DNA from: Natranaeroarchaeum sp042663585
Lineage (GTDB): Archaea > Halobacteriota > Halobacteria > Halobacteriales > Natronoarchaeaceae
Length of the DNA: 64,000 nt
Direction: 5' to 3'
Assembly: GCF_042663585.1 (NCBI RefSeq)
Contig: NZ_JBHTAN010000006.1
Coordinates: 2,604,001 to 2,668,000, forward strand
Shown here: positions 8,286 through 16,485 of the stretch, piece after piece
Position numbering within the stretch: the stretch's first letter is position 1
Layout: every line of letters starts with the position of its first letter
Translations under genes and position numbers: made by a program
Notes under the pieces: model-generated
The model's database searches: none
The model's input: the letters and a program-made list of their open reading frames with translations, nothing else
What the model was told of the DNA's origin: nothing

Positions 8286-8758
8286 GGCTGTTCCGCCCCA
8301 CACTCCGTGCAGGTGAACTGGAACGTCCCGTCGACCATCGTCGTATCCTGCGTCGTCTCCTCCTCGCACTCCGGACAGTAGATCCGGGACTGCAGGGCGT
8401 CCCAGTCGTGGCTCGCACCGGGCGCGCCGATAGCCCACCCGACGACGGTCTCCGAGCCATCGTTGTACCCCTCCTGGAACTCTCCCGGCGGGAACCGGAT
8501 GAGTTCGTCGGCCGCCACCTCGACCGACTCGCGCTCGATGCCCACGTCGAACGTCGCCGTCCCTTCCTCGACGTAGAACACCTCCTCCTGATCGTGATGA
8601 GTGTGCAGGCCACCCGAAAACGATTCGCCTGGCTCCAGTTCGAAGTAGTTCATCGCGAACTCCGTCGCTCCGAGCACGGCGGAGACCGGTTTTCGGACGC
8701 TGTGGACGCCAAGCGGGCTGAGTTCGTCCTCGACGTCGTCGATGCGGACTTTCTCCAT
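8282..8758 (-). CDS. Cupin protein with C-terminal zinc ribbon
   Basis: 158 residues from the ATG at 8758 (MEKVRIDDVEDEL). A longer frame upstream starts in sequence that does not look coding. An AT-rich stretch about 28 nt before 8758 fits a leaderless promoter. The cupin fold is shown by GGLHTHHDQEEVFYVEEG with its three His and one Glu, followed by a second strand block (RFPPGEFQEGYND). A four-cysteine ribbon follows (YCPECEEE and FTCTECGAEQP). Cupins bind metal and act as enzymes or sugar/small-ligand sensors. The reaction cannot be told here. The ribbon suggests a protein or nucleic-acid contact. Confidence 0.8.
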   Translation of the reverse strand: MEKVRIDDVEDELSPLGVHSVRKPVSAVLGATEFAMNYFELEPGESFSGGLHTHHDQEEVFYVEEGTATFDVGIERESVEVAADELIRFPPGEFQEGYNDGSETVVGWAIGAPGASHDWDALQSRIYCPECEEETTQDTTMVDGTFQFTCTECGAEQP

Positions 8759-8962
8759 GACGGGGCGTACGGAAGAGACCGGAAAAGAACTATCGGCGAT
8801 CCGAACGAACGACGGCCCGACGAACTGCCTCCGAGAGCAGTGCGGATCTCCGTTTTGCACTGCCACCACTGGCACCTCCGATAAAAAAGGTGTGGAGCCG
8901 GTCGAACGAACCGAGAAGCGTGTTTTTACGTGTGAGTAGAGCGAACGCATTCGGAGAGATCG

Positions 8963-10528
8963 ATGTTTGACAGTGATACCCGGACGGTGGGCGAACTCGA
9001 AGAGCAGATCGGTGCCTTCGAGGACCCGCCGGTGGAGACGGTAGACGACGACGAGCGAGCGCGACTGGTCGACGCGCTCGTCGCACTGGCTGATGCCTAC
9101 GGGAGCCGCGGGGAGTTCGACGAGGAAGAGACGATGCTAGAGCGTCTCGACCGGCTTCATCAGGAACACCCGGACGCCGACGTCGACATCCACCTCGCTA
9201 TTGCGCGAGCGAACGCGACGGCGGTCCACGACCGGGATGGCGTCTACGAGACGGGGATCGATCCGGGCCGGATCGAGAGCCACCGCGAGGAGATCGAAAC
9301 GCTGTACGCGGAGCGGCCGGAGCCGACCATTGCCGCACCCCTGGCGCGGGCGACCGCGGGGACGATCCACGCCTACGGCAAGGCCGAGGAGCCCGAGCGG
9401 ATCGAACCGTTGCTCGACCGACTCGAAGCCCTCTACGAGAACCACGAGGAGACAGACGTCGCGGCCGCAGTCATGCGCGGCTACGCCCACGCCGAGCGGT
9501 ATCTCGGCGGCGACGACACTGATTTCCTCTCACGTGCCGAGACGCTGTACAGTTCGCATCCCGACGGCGATGTCGCAGTCGGGCTTGCGGGCGTGCTTGC
9601 CGGGCGAACCAACACCGACGCCGCACAGGAAGACGTCGAGTCGATCGAGCGTCGGATCGCACGGATCGAGACCCTCGCCCAGCAGTATCCCGCCGTCGAA
9701 GCGGAGATCGTCAGATGGCTCCCGATCGCGGCCGCAAACGTGACCCGGATCAGCTTCGAGCTAGCCGATTACGGCCGCATCGAGCACTGGGCCGGGAAGA
9801 CGAACGAGTATCACGAGCGTCTCGATACCCCCACGAGCGCAACCTGGGCGGCGGTCGCGACCTTCTACTCCGCCCGCGCCTCGTTGTACGACGCCGAGGT
9901 CGAGGCTGGCGAGGAGAAGCTAGAACGGCTCAGAGCACTGGAGGCCGAATACGACAACCCGATCTTCGAACACTGGCTCGGCCGGTGTCTGTTCGATGCG
10001 GTCAGAGCCAACGTCGAGACGGCCCGCGCCGAGCGCGCACAGGAGTTGGCTGACGAACTGGCCGAGTACGCGGTCGGGCATCAGGATCAAGAGCAGATCG
10101 AGGCGGGCCTCGACACGCTGCGATCACAGGCTCCGACGATCTTCGGCGACGAGGAACCGACTCTCGGTGACGACCTCGACGACCCCGTCAAGACGTCGGC
10201 GACCGGCGGGAGCGTCAGCGACCCGGCAACGAACGGCGGGAGCACCGGCGATGGGCCAGAGCTCTCACGCCTCGACGAGCGGGCGACTGTCGAAGGGAGC
10301 CAGGAACTCAGCGAGGCGATCGACCTGCTCGACGATGGCGGGCACGAGGGGGGGTCCTGTAGCTCCGGCGGCTGTGAGAGCTGTAACTCCGAGCAGGACC
10401 TGGCCGAACCGGCGAGCGGCCCCGCTATCGTGGCGGGCGTCGTCGTCGCCGCGACGGTCTTCCTCTCGGTCGCATATGCCGGCTATCGACTGGTCAAACT
10501 CGGCGCGTCCGCGGTTCGCAACAGCTAA
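8963..10528 (+). CDS. Helical-repeat protein with Cys-rich segment and C-terminal membrane anchor
   Basis: 521 residues, not recognised as a named family. Residues 1 to about 400 are made of repeating pairs of helices that resemble degenerate TPR units (blocks such as RLDRLHQEHPDADVDIHLAI and RLEALYENHEETDVAAAVM). A Gly/Ser/Asp linker follows. It then has a short Cys-rich stretch with four cysteines (SCSSGGCESCNSE, about residues 466-477) and a single transmembrane helix (about 487-510) with a short basic tail. The likely arrangement is a cytosolic repeat domain tethered to the membrane by its C-terminus. The cysteines could bind a metal next to the membrane. No enzyme motif is visible. Confidence 0.7.
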   Translation: MFDSDTRTVGELEEQIGAFEDPPVETVDDDERARLVDALVALADAYGSRGEFDEEETMLERLDRLHQEHPDADVDIHLAIARANATAVHDRDGVYETGIDPGRIESHREEIETLYAERPEPTIAAPLARATAGTIHAYGKAEEPERIEPLLDRLEALYENHEETDVAAAVMRGYAHAERYLGGDDTDFLSRAETLYSSHPDGDVAVGLAGVLAGRTNTDAAQEDVESIERRIARIETLAQQYPAVEAEIVRWLPIAAANVTRISFELADYGRIEHWAGKTNEYHERLDTPTSATWAAVATFYSARASLYDAEVEAGEEKLERLRALEAEYDNPIFEHWLGRCLFDAVRANVETARAERAQELADELAEYAVGHQDQEQIEAGLDTLRSQAPTIFGDEEPTLGDDLDDPVKTSATGGSVSDPATNGGSTGDGPELSRLDERATVEGSQELSEAIDLLDDGGHEGGSCSSGGCESCNSEQDLAEPASGPAIVAGVVVAATVFLSVAYAGYRLVKLGASAVRNS

Positions 10529-10600
10529 CGACGACGTAACACCCCGGTTGCGGGACACCGATAGCCACCCTTTTTGTCGATTCGGACCGCGCTATCCAGC

Positions 10601-11374
10601 ATGGTTTCGTGGAAACAGGGAGCGATAGCCGTCCTCGTGGTCCTCCTCGTCGTACTCGGCGGCGGTGTCGTCTATCTCTCGCTACCCTACGAGGGTTCCG
10701 AGTCGTCGATCCAGTCGGTAGAAGACGATCCGCGCGTCTCCATCGAGACGGAGGGCGACGTCGCCGTCCTCGCGCCGACTGACGCCGAGTCGGACGTCGG
10801 CGTCGTCTTCTATCCCGGCGCACGCGTCGCACCGAACGCCTACTACGAGTCGTTGTCCCCGCTCGTTACGGAGGCCAACGCGACGGTGTACATCCCCGAG
10901 ATGCCGTTAAATATCGCCTTACTCGACAGTGATGCCGCGGGCGAGATTCGGGCCGGCAAAGAACAGATCGAGACATGGGTCGTCGGCGGACACTCGCTGG
11001 GCGGCGTCGCAGCCTGCGGGTATGCCGCGGACGAGGAAGTCGCGGGCCTGCTCATGTTCGCATCCTACTGCAACGAGGACGTGAGCGACCGGGAGATGGC
11101 GGTTCTGAGCGTCACTGGGAGCGCGGATACGGTGCTCGACCGGGAGGCGTACCGCGCCAGCAAGGACCGCCTCCCGCCAACCACGACCAGCGAGGAGATC
11201 CCGGGGATGAACCACACGCAGTTCGGCTCCTATCGCGGCCAGCGCGGGGATTCGGCCTCGCCGCTGAGCTACGAGGAGGCCCACGACCGACTCGCGGACG
11301 TCGTGGTGCCTTGGATCGAAGAGCAAAGAAGCGGGACACTCGATTACGCGGCGAGAACAGCGTCAGTACGGTAA
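10601..11374 (+). CDS. Membrane-anchored alpha/beta hydrolase
   Basis: 257 residues from the ATG at 10601 (MVSWKQGAIAVLVVLLVVLG). The earlier in-frame ATG would add nine residues that weaken the signal anchor. The first 25 residues form a transmembrane anchor. The hydrolase domain shows the nucleophile elbow GGHSLGGVAACGY (Ser), an Asp in LSVTGSADTVLD and a His in IPGMNHTQFGSY, so the Ser-Asp-His triad is complete. The oxyanion region is FYPGARVAPNAYYE. Dienelactone-hydrolase-like family proteins of this kind act on esters or related small substrates. The actual substrate is unknown. Confidence 0.8.
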   Translation: MVSWKQGAIAVLVVLLVVLGGGVVYLSLPYEGSESSIQSVEDDPRVSIETEGDVAVLAPTDAESDVGVVFYPGARVAPNAYYESLSPLVTEANATVYIPEMPLNIALLDSDAAGEIRAGKEQIETWVVGGHSLGGVAACGYAADEEVAGLLMFASYCNEDVSDREMAVLSVTGSADTVLDREAYRASKDRLPPTTTSEEIPGMNHTQFGSYRGQRGDSASPLSYEEAHDRLADVVVPWIEEQRSGTLDYAARTASVR

Positions 11375-11408
11375 GCACTTATACTACCCACGGGTAAGCC
11401 CGGGGTAG

Positions 11409-12593
11409 ATGGTCGACGCCGCGACGCTGGCGACGCTGGGTATTGCGTGTCTGGCAAGCCTGTTTATGGCCTGGGCAATCGGTGCTGGATCGAGCGGCTC
11501 GACCCCGTTTGCACCCGCGGTTGGTGCGAACGCGGTATCGGTAATGCGAGCCGGATTCTTTGTAGGACTGCTCGGCTTCGGCGGTGCAGTCCTGCAGGGC
11601 GCGAACGTCTCCGAAGCGATCGGACGGGAACTGATCGCCGGCGACGTAACGCTGACGGCGACTGCCGCGACGCTCGCGCTGATCATCGCCGCGACGCTCG
11701 TGGCTATCGGCGTGTTTACGGGGTATCCCATAGCGACCGCGTTTACTGTCACCGGCGCCGTCGTCGGCGTCGGTCTGGCGATGGGGGGCGACCCCGCGTG
11801 GGCGAAGTACGCCGAAATCACGACGCTGTGGGTGTTCACACCCTTCGTCGGCGGCGGTATCGCGTTCACCACGGCGAAGCTACTCCGCAGGGAGTCGCTG
11901 GCGGAGCGCTATACAGTCCCCCTGCTGGCAGGACTGGTCGGCCTGATTCTCGCGAACATCGAGTTCGTCGTGCTGGGCCCGTCCGGTGAGGGAGCGACGC
12001 TGGCGGCCGAGGTCGGGCGGTCGCTCACCGGGCCGGGACTGGTAGGACAGGCGATCGCTTCGCTCGGTCTGGCCGTCGTCGGCGCAGGACTGCTCTACCG
12101 CGAGATGGGCATCGATGCGGATCGCGGTCAGCGTCGGTTTCTGCTCGTGATGGGCGGCCTCGTCGCCTTCTCGGCCGGGGGCAGTCAGGTCGGTCTCGCG
12201 ATCGGCCCGCTCTTGCCCCTGTTGGAGCCACAGGGTATCTCGATTACGGCGATCCTCGTCGGTGGGGGTATCGGCCTCCTGATCGGGTCGTGGACCGGCG
12301 CGCCGCGGATGATCAAGGCGATCGCACAGGACTACTCCTCGCTCGGTCCGCGCCGCTCGATTGCGGCGTTGATCCCCTCGTTTGCCATCGCACAGACAGC
12401 AGTTCTCTTTGGCATCCCCGTCTCGTTCAACGAGATCATCGTCAGTTCGATCATCGGGAGCGGCTACGCCGCAGGAGACGGCGGCGTCAGCGGGTCCAAG
12501 ATGGGCTACACCGTGCTTGCCTGGGTGGCGTCGCTCGTCGGTGCAGTTATCGTCGGCTTCGGCGCCTTCTCGACTGTCGATTTCTTCCTGTAG
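11409..12593 (+). CDS. PiT-family inorganic anion (phosphate) permease, divergent
   Basis: 394 residues with about ten membrane helices arranged as two inverted halves, as in PiT phosphate transporters (PF01384). The canonical signature GANDVANA is modified. The first half has AIGAGSSGSTPFAPAVGANAVS and the second FSAGGSQVGLAIGPLL, so the Asp that follows Asn in typical members is absent from both. The family exchanges phosphate (or sulfate) with sodium or protons. These changes could mean altered ion coupling or substrate. A second divergent paralogue lies at 49687-50868. The gene starts 34 bp after the hydrolase and may share its transcript. Confidence 0.8.
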   Translation: MVDAATLATLGIACLASLFMAWAIGAGSSGSTPFAPAVGANAVSVMRAGFFVGLLGFGGAVLQGANVSEAIGRELIAGDVTLTATAATLALIIAATLVAIGVFTGYPIATAFTVTGAVVGVGLAMGGDPAWAKYAEITTLWVFTPFVGGGIAFTTAKLLRRESLAERYTVPLLAGLVGLILANIEFVVLGPSGEGATLAAEVGRSLTGPGLVGQAIASLGLAVVGAGLLYREMGIDADRGQRRFLLVMGGLVAFSAGGSQVGLAIGPLLPLLEPQGISITAILVGGGIGLLIGSWTGAPRMIKAIAQDYSSLGPRRSIAALIPSFAIAQTAVLFGIPVSFNEIIVSSIIGSGYAAGDGGVSGSKMGYTVLAWVASLVGAVIVGFGAFSTVDFFL

Positions 12594-12602
12594 ACGGGGC
12601 GC

Positions 12603-13982
12603 CTAGAGGTCCTCGACGTCGGCGACGCCTTCCTGTTCTTCCTCCTCACCGCGTTCGACCTGTTTCAGCAGTGCCTTTTTGATGCGGGTGTTCTCGACCT
12701 CCTCGACAGTGATCCGGATCCCGTCGTACTCGATCTGCTCGCCCTCCTCGACGAGTCGCCCGGCACGGTTGAACACGAAGCCTGCAACGGTCTCGAACTC
12801 CTCGCCCTCGGGGAGGTCGATCTCCAGAGCCTCGTTGACCTCGTGGATATTGACCTCTCCCTGGACGACAGCGCCGTCCTCGAGGTAGTCGATCGGCATT
12901 TCTTCGCCGCCTTCGAGGATTTCGCCGACGATCTCCTCGACCATGTCCTCCATGGTAATCAGGCCCTCCGTAGTACCGAACTCGTCGATCACGATCACCA
13001 TATGCATCCGCTCTTCGCGCATCTCGGTCAGCAGTTCGTCGACGTTTTTCGATTCGGGGACGTGTAGCGTCGGGCTGATGAGATCGTCGAGTTCGAGTTC
13101 CGACGCCTCCGTCTCCCCGTAGTTGACGTCCCGAACCAGATTACGGATGTGGACGACGCCGATCACGTTGTCGAGGCTCCCCTCGTAGACAGGGACGCGA
13201 GCGTGGCCGCTCTGGACACAGGTCTGGATCGCCTCGTCGATACTGGCGTCGACCGGCACCGCAGTCATGTCAAGCCGCGGCGTCATCACCTCCTTGGCGA
13301 TGGATTTGTTGAACCGGAAGATCCGCTGAAGCATCTCGCGTTCTTCCTCCTCGATGACGCCTTCGCGCTCGCCGGTCTCGATCATGTCCTGGATCTCCGA
13401 GCGGGTCACGTACCCCGACTCGATTGCCGCCTGCCCGCCGGTGAGTCGATTTACTTGCCGGGTGAGGAAATCGAACGTCACCACCAGCGGCAGGAGTACG
13501 TAGCCCGATAGTTTCAGCGGGCGAGCGATCCGGAGCGCCCACGATTCGGTGTGCTCGACCGCGTAGGATTTTGGCGCACTCTCACCGAACAGCAGGACGA
13601 CAGCGGTGATGCCAAAGGTTGCACCCGCAACCGCCACCCCCTGGCTGAAATAGATCGCCAGCAGGCCGGTTGCGATCGAGGACATCGCGATGTTGACCAG
13701 ATTGTTCCCGACCAGAATCGTCACCAGTAGCCGGTGAGGATTGGTTTTGAGCTGTTTGAGTGTCGACGCCCCCGGCCGCCCCTCGTCAGCCAGAGCATCG
13801 GTCCGATAATCCGGGAGCGAGAACATGGCTATCTCCGAGGAGGAGAAAAACGCTGACAGCCCCATCAGAAAAACCAGCACGGCGGCTCCTGCGATAGTGA
13901 CTGTCGAATCCGTCAGTTCGAAGCCGAACAGTGTAAACCCGAGTGTAGACGCCTGCAAAATCGATGAGAGGGGTATCGTCAT
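12603..13982 (-). CDS. DUF21-CBS-CorC membrane protein (hemolysin/CNNM family)
   Basis: 459 residues. The N-terminal DUF21 membrane domain has about four helices and contains the typical AFFSSSEIAMFSL and NPHRLLVTILVGNNLVNIA. A pair of CBS domains follows (MTPRLDMTAVPVDASIDEA and HMVIVIDEFGTTEGLITMED), and then a C-terminal CorC/HlyC transporter-associated domain up to the acidic tail. Members (CorC, YhdP, CNNM) take part in Mg2+ or other cation efflux, with CBS domains sensing nucleotide. The substrate here is inferred from the family only. It is convergent with the PiT permease, 9 bp between the stops. Confidence 0.9.
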   Translation of the reverse strand: MTIPLSSILQASTLGFTLFGFELTDSTVTIAGAAVLVFLMGLSAFFSSSEIAMFSLPDYRTDALADEGRPGASTLKQLKTNPHRLLVTILVGNNLVNIAMSSIATGLLAIYFSQGVAVAGATFGITAVVLLFGESAPKSYAVEHTESWALRIARPLKLSGYVLLPLVVTFDFLTRQVNRLTGGQAAIESGYVTRSEIQDMIETGEREGVIEEEEREMLQRIFRFNKSIAKEVMTPRLDMTAVPVDASIDEAIQTCVQSGHARVPVYEGSLDNVIGVVHIRNLVRDVNYGETEASELELDDLISPTLHVPESKNVDELLTEMREERMHMVIVIDEFGTTEGLITMEDMVEEIVGEILEGGEEMPIDYLEDGAVVQGEVNIHEVNEALEIDLPEGEEFETVAGFVFNRAGRLVEEGEQIEYDGIRITVEEVENTRIKKALLKQVERGEEEEQEGVADVEDL

Positions 13983-14163
13983 CTAGGGGTAGTTGTCTGG
14001 CGGATGAATTAACTCTTGTGAGGCTGAGAGGGGTGCCTGGAGCAACCGGACGCGGTTATTCCCTGATTATCAGGTGGTGGTGAACCGTCGGTCGATCCGA
14101 TCAGAGGTGAGATCGATCGCCGCGAAGCCAACGTTTTCAGCCGTCCAGACCCACTGGTCGATT

Positions 14164-14421
14164 ATGAGCGAGACACCGATCACCTTCTACCGCCTCCAGG
14201 CCTGCCCCTTCTGTGAGCGCGTCACACGGATGCTGGACGAACTGGAGCTGGACTACCAATCCCGGTTCGTCGAACCGATGCATTCCGACCGAGACGTCGT
14301 CAAGCGAATAAGCGGGAAACGGACGGTTCCCGCAATCGTCGACGAGTCGACCGGCGTCACGATGACGGAGAGTGCGAACATCGTCGACTATCTCGAACGG
14401 ACGTACGGGGGGAGCGCCTAA
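14164..14421 (+). CDS. Glutaredoxin-like protein (GST N-terminal fold)
   Basis: 85 residues from the ATG at 14164. An in-frame ATG at 14074 would add a non-conserved 30-residue tail. The thioredoxin fold opens with ITFYRLQACPFCERVTRML, which holds the CPFC redox pair, and continues with the cis-Pro block KRTVPAIVDE and ESANIVDYLERTYG. Family members reduce disulfides or mixed disulfides, in haloarchaea probably with a low-molecular-weight thiol other than glutathione. The stop TAA overlaps the next ATG (TAATG), so it is translationally coupled to a cysteine-free redoxin. A palindrome CCTGATTATCAGG (14062-14074) lies about 90 bp upstream. Confidence 0.85.
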   Translation: MSETPITFYRLQACPFCERVTRMLDELELDYQSRFVEPMHSDRDVVKRISGKRTVPAIVDESTGVTMTESANIVDYLERTYGGSA

Positions 14422-14939
14422 TGGTCGAACTCGACTTCGACGTCGTCGACCTGCCGGAGCGAGACCACGTCGAGGAAGGCGACGTTGCACCCGACTTTAC
14501 CCGGCCGCTCGTCAACGAGGAGTTCTGGGAGGACCGGTCGCTATCGGACCTGACCGAGGATGGGCCGGTGCTCCTCGTCTTCTACACGATGGACGGTGCG
14601 TTTCCGGCGACCTACATCTGGAACGAAATTCGCGGCCGAGAGTGGGAGACCGAGTTCGACGTCCGGATCGTCGGACTGTCGATATCGGATCCGTACTCCC
14701 ACAAGCGGCTGATCGAGGAGCGTGGGATCGACTACGACCTGTTCAGCGATCCGAACAACACCGTCGCCGTCGAGTACGGCATTCCCAACGACCTCGACGG
14801 GATGACCGGCGTGTCGGAGCCACGCCCGGCGGTGTACTTGCTCGACGATGAGCGAGTCGTCGAGTACGCCTGGGTCGCCCAGGAGTGGCCGCAGTTCCCG
14901 GACTACGACGAGATCGAGGCGGCGCTGTCGGAGCTGTAG
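14421..14939 (+). CDS. Peroxiredoxin-fold redoxin protein lacking all cysteines
   Basis: 172 residues with the AhpC/TSA/redoxin fold: APDFTRPLVN at the start, the strand VLLVFYTMDGAFPATY, then VRIVGLSISDPYSHKRLIEE and a C-terminal strand pattern. In peroxiredoxins the peroxidatic cysteine follows the first strand in T-x2-C. Here that place reads DGAFPATYIW (residues 58-67), and no cysteine occurs anywhere in the protein. It therefore cannot act as a normal peroxiredoxin. Coupling to the glutaredoxin suggests a partner or scaffold role, or another substrate handled by the fold. I recall that related haloarchaeal proteins also lack the Cys, which would mean conservation rather than decay, but I cannot check that here. 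Confidence 0.8.
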   Translation: MVELDFDVVDLPERDHVEEGDVAPDFTRPLVNEEFWEDRSLSDLTEDGPVLLVFYTMDGAFPATYIWNEIRGREWETEFDVRIVGLSISDPYSHKRLIEERGIDYDLFSDPNNTVAVEYGIPNDLDGMTGVSEPRPAVYLLDDERVVEYAWVAQEWPQFPDYDEIEAALSEL

Positions 14940-14956
14940 GGTTGCCAGCAGAGAGA

Positions 14957-15039
14957 GCGAACAGGCGGCACGAAGACGTCACGACGCGGCGTGCCACGCA
15001 CCCGCGCAGACCGGCGTCGTGGTAAAGAGTCAGCGCACG
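14957..15039 (-). ncRNA. Candidate small RNA, copy A of a paralogous pair
   Basis: A non-coding gap between the convergent redoxin gene and prs. On the minus strand TATAAA-type sequence (15063-15068) predicts a start near 15039. The inferred RNA opens GUGCGCUGAC, then folds into a 42-nt hairpin (14980-15021) closed by the perfect stem CACGACGC/GCGTCGTG, and continues to a conserved CGCCTGTTCGC. Positions 14980-15068 align without gaps to 31923-32011 at 68 of 89 bases. The conserved block includes the TATA box and the promoter-proximal sequence CGATCG-R-GCGGCCA. No reading frame is shared between the two copies. The function is unknown and the 3' end is not defined. Confidence 0.6.
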
Positions 15040-15081
15040 CGGTGGCTGGCCGCCCGATCGTTTATAAATTCTCGTGAAAAC

Positions 15082-15951
15082 TCAGAGCTGATCTGCAAGC
15101 GCGTCGGCGACTACTGGCGCGGCGCTGACGGCACTGCAGGGGCGTTCGAGCGTATCAGTACCGTAGACAGTATCGACGCCAGCCCGCGAGAGTTTCGTGA
15201 CCGCGTTGCCGGCGAGCAACGGGTGGATGCAAGTGACGAAAACCCGGTTTGCACCGCGCTCCTGGAGAATGGTGAGGGCCTCGCTCATCGTGGATCCGGT
15301 AGCGATGATGTCGTCGACAACGACGATGTCACGGCCGTCGACGCTCGTGTCGCTCGGCGATATTTCGACATCGGAGCCGGAGTGTCGTGTCTTCTCGAAG
15401 TAATCGACCGTCCCGGTACCGGCGGCCTCCCGGACCGTCTCGGCAAGATCGATCGCACCGGCGTCCGGGGAGAGAAAGAGCGGATCGATCAGGTCCTCAG
15501 GCAGCGGTTCGGCGAGCCGAGCGGCCGCGCTGATCGGCGTCGCAGGTGGGTCGAAGAAGTCACAGACGTCCTCCTCGTGGGGGTCGATCGTCAGCACCCG
15601 ATCAGCGCCCGTGCTGATCGCCCGGGCCACTGCACGGACCGAAACCGGCTCGCCCTGCTCGAACGCCTGGTCCTGTCGCGCGTAGCCCAGATATGGGACG
15701 ACGGTGATGACCTCCCCGTAGCCGGCTTCGTGGGCGGCGTCCTGAAGCTGGAGCAGTTCGATGTGTGCGTCGCTGCTCGGCGTCGAGGCGACGACGATAG
15801 CCCGCTCGCCGTCCGCCGGTGTCACGTCGCCGATGCTAGCCATCAACTCGCCGTCGGGAAACCGGTCGAATGCGACGGGCGCGAGCGGTTCGTCAAGCCG
15901 CTCCGCCAGTTCGGCCGCGATCGACTGGGAGTGGCGTCCGCTGAGGATCAT
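15082..15951 (-). CDS. prs: Ribose-phosphate pyrophosphokinase (PRPP synthase)
   Basis: 289 residues from the ATG at 15951 (MILSGRHSQSIAAELAERL). The extra 15 residues to 15996 are not family-like. It makes PRPP from ribose 5-phosphate and ATP. The visible blocks are FDRFPDGELMASI, YLGYARQDQAFEQGEPVSV for ATP and phosphate contacts, DPHEEDVCDFF, and the PRPP loop VVVDDIIATGSTMSEAL. Its product feeds Upp (44438), the His pathway and purine synthesis. The length fits the archaeal form (about 280-290). It ends 14 nt before the TATA box of the candidate RNA on the same strand. Confidence 0.95.
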   Translation of the reverse strand: MILSGRHSQSIAAELAERLDEPLAPVAFDRFPDGELMASIGDVTPADGERAIVVASTPSSDAHIELLQLQDAAHEAGYGEVITVVPYLGYARQDQAFEQGEPVSVRAVARAISTGADRVLTIDPHEEDVCDFFDPPATPISAAARLAEPLPEDLIDPLFLSPDAGAIDLAETVREAAGTGTVDYFEKTRHSGSDVEISPSDTSVDGRDIVVVDDIIATGSTMSEALTILQERGANRVFVTCIHPLLAGNAVTKLSRAGVDTVYGTDTLERPCSAVSAAPVVADALADQL

Positions 15952-16014
15952 ACCCGATGGAACTCCGGCGTCGGTTAAACGCGTTTTCGTTCGCACCGAC
16001 GCCCGCGGACGCGT

Positions 16015-16440
16015 TCAGGTTCGTTCTCTGACATCTTCGACGATATCGTCGAGGTCGTCGTCCGAGAGGTCCGGGCGGTCGCCCGCAATGGCGTGGACCG
16101 GCGCGCCGCCGTCGCCCTCGAACCGGGGGATGATGTGGCCGTGGACGTGAGGGACTTCCTGGCCAGCCACCTCGCCGTTGTTGAACGCGACGTTGCAGGC
16201 GTCGGCACTGACCGCGTCCTCGACGGCCGGGACGAGGGAGTGGAGGGTATCGAACACTTTCGGGGCGAGATCCTCGGGGAGGGCGTTCAGCGTCTCGTGA
16301 TGTGCTTTCGGGATCACGAGCGTGTGGCCGGGGGCGAGCGGGTTGGCGTCGAGGAACGCGAGCGTTTCGTCGTCCTCGTAGACGGTGTGGCTCGGAATCT
16401 CTCCGTCGACGATCGCACAGAAGATGCAGTCCTCGCTCAT
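16015..16440 (-). CDS. HIT-family nucleotide hydrolase
   Basis: 141 residues. The N-terminal CIFCAIVDGEIPSHTVYEDD and the catalytic histidine triad HVHGHIIPRF define a HIT protein of the HINT/Fhit group. These hydrolyse nucleotide phosphoramidates or dinucleoside polyphosphates. Here FNNGEVAGQEVPHVHGHIIP also provides the phosphate contacts. The C-terminal end is an acidic helix (DDDLDDIVEDVRERT). The two N-terminal Cys may hold zinc as in HINT. It has a 45-bp gap to the next glycosylase gene and 63 bp to prs, all in the same direction, so a shared transcript is possible. Confidence 0.9.
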   Translation of the reverse strand: MSEDCIFCAIVDGEIPSHTVYEDDETLAFLDANPLAPGHTLVIPKAHHETLNALPEDLAPKVFDTLHSLVPAVEDAVSADACNVAFNNGEVAGQEVPHVHGHIIPRFEGDGGAPVHAIAGDRPDLSDDDLDDIVEDVRERT

Positions 16441-16485
16441 ACTCGAATGCCTCGGCGGCCGATAGCAAAAACGTTGCCCACGCCC

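Noticed and set aside
14062..14074. Palindrome CCTGATTATCAGG as an operator of the glutaredoxin gene
   Set aside because: The perfect dyad is real but lies about 90 bp from the start codon and matches no known motif. It is mentioned only in the gene entry.
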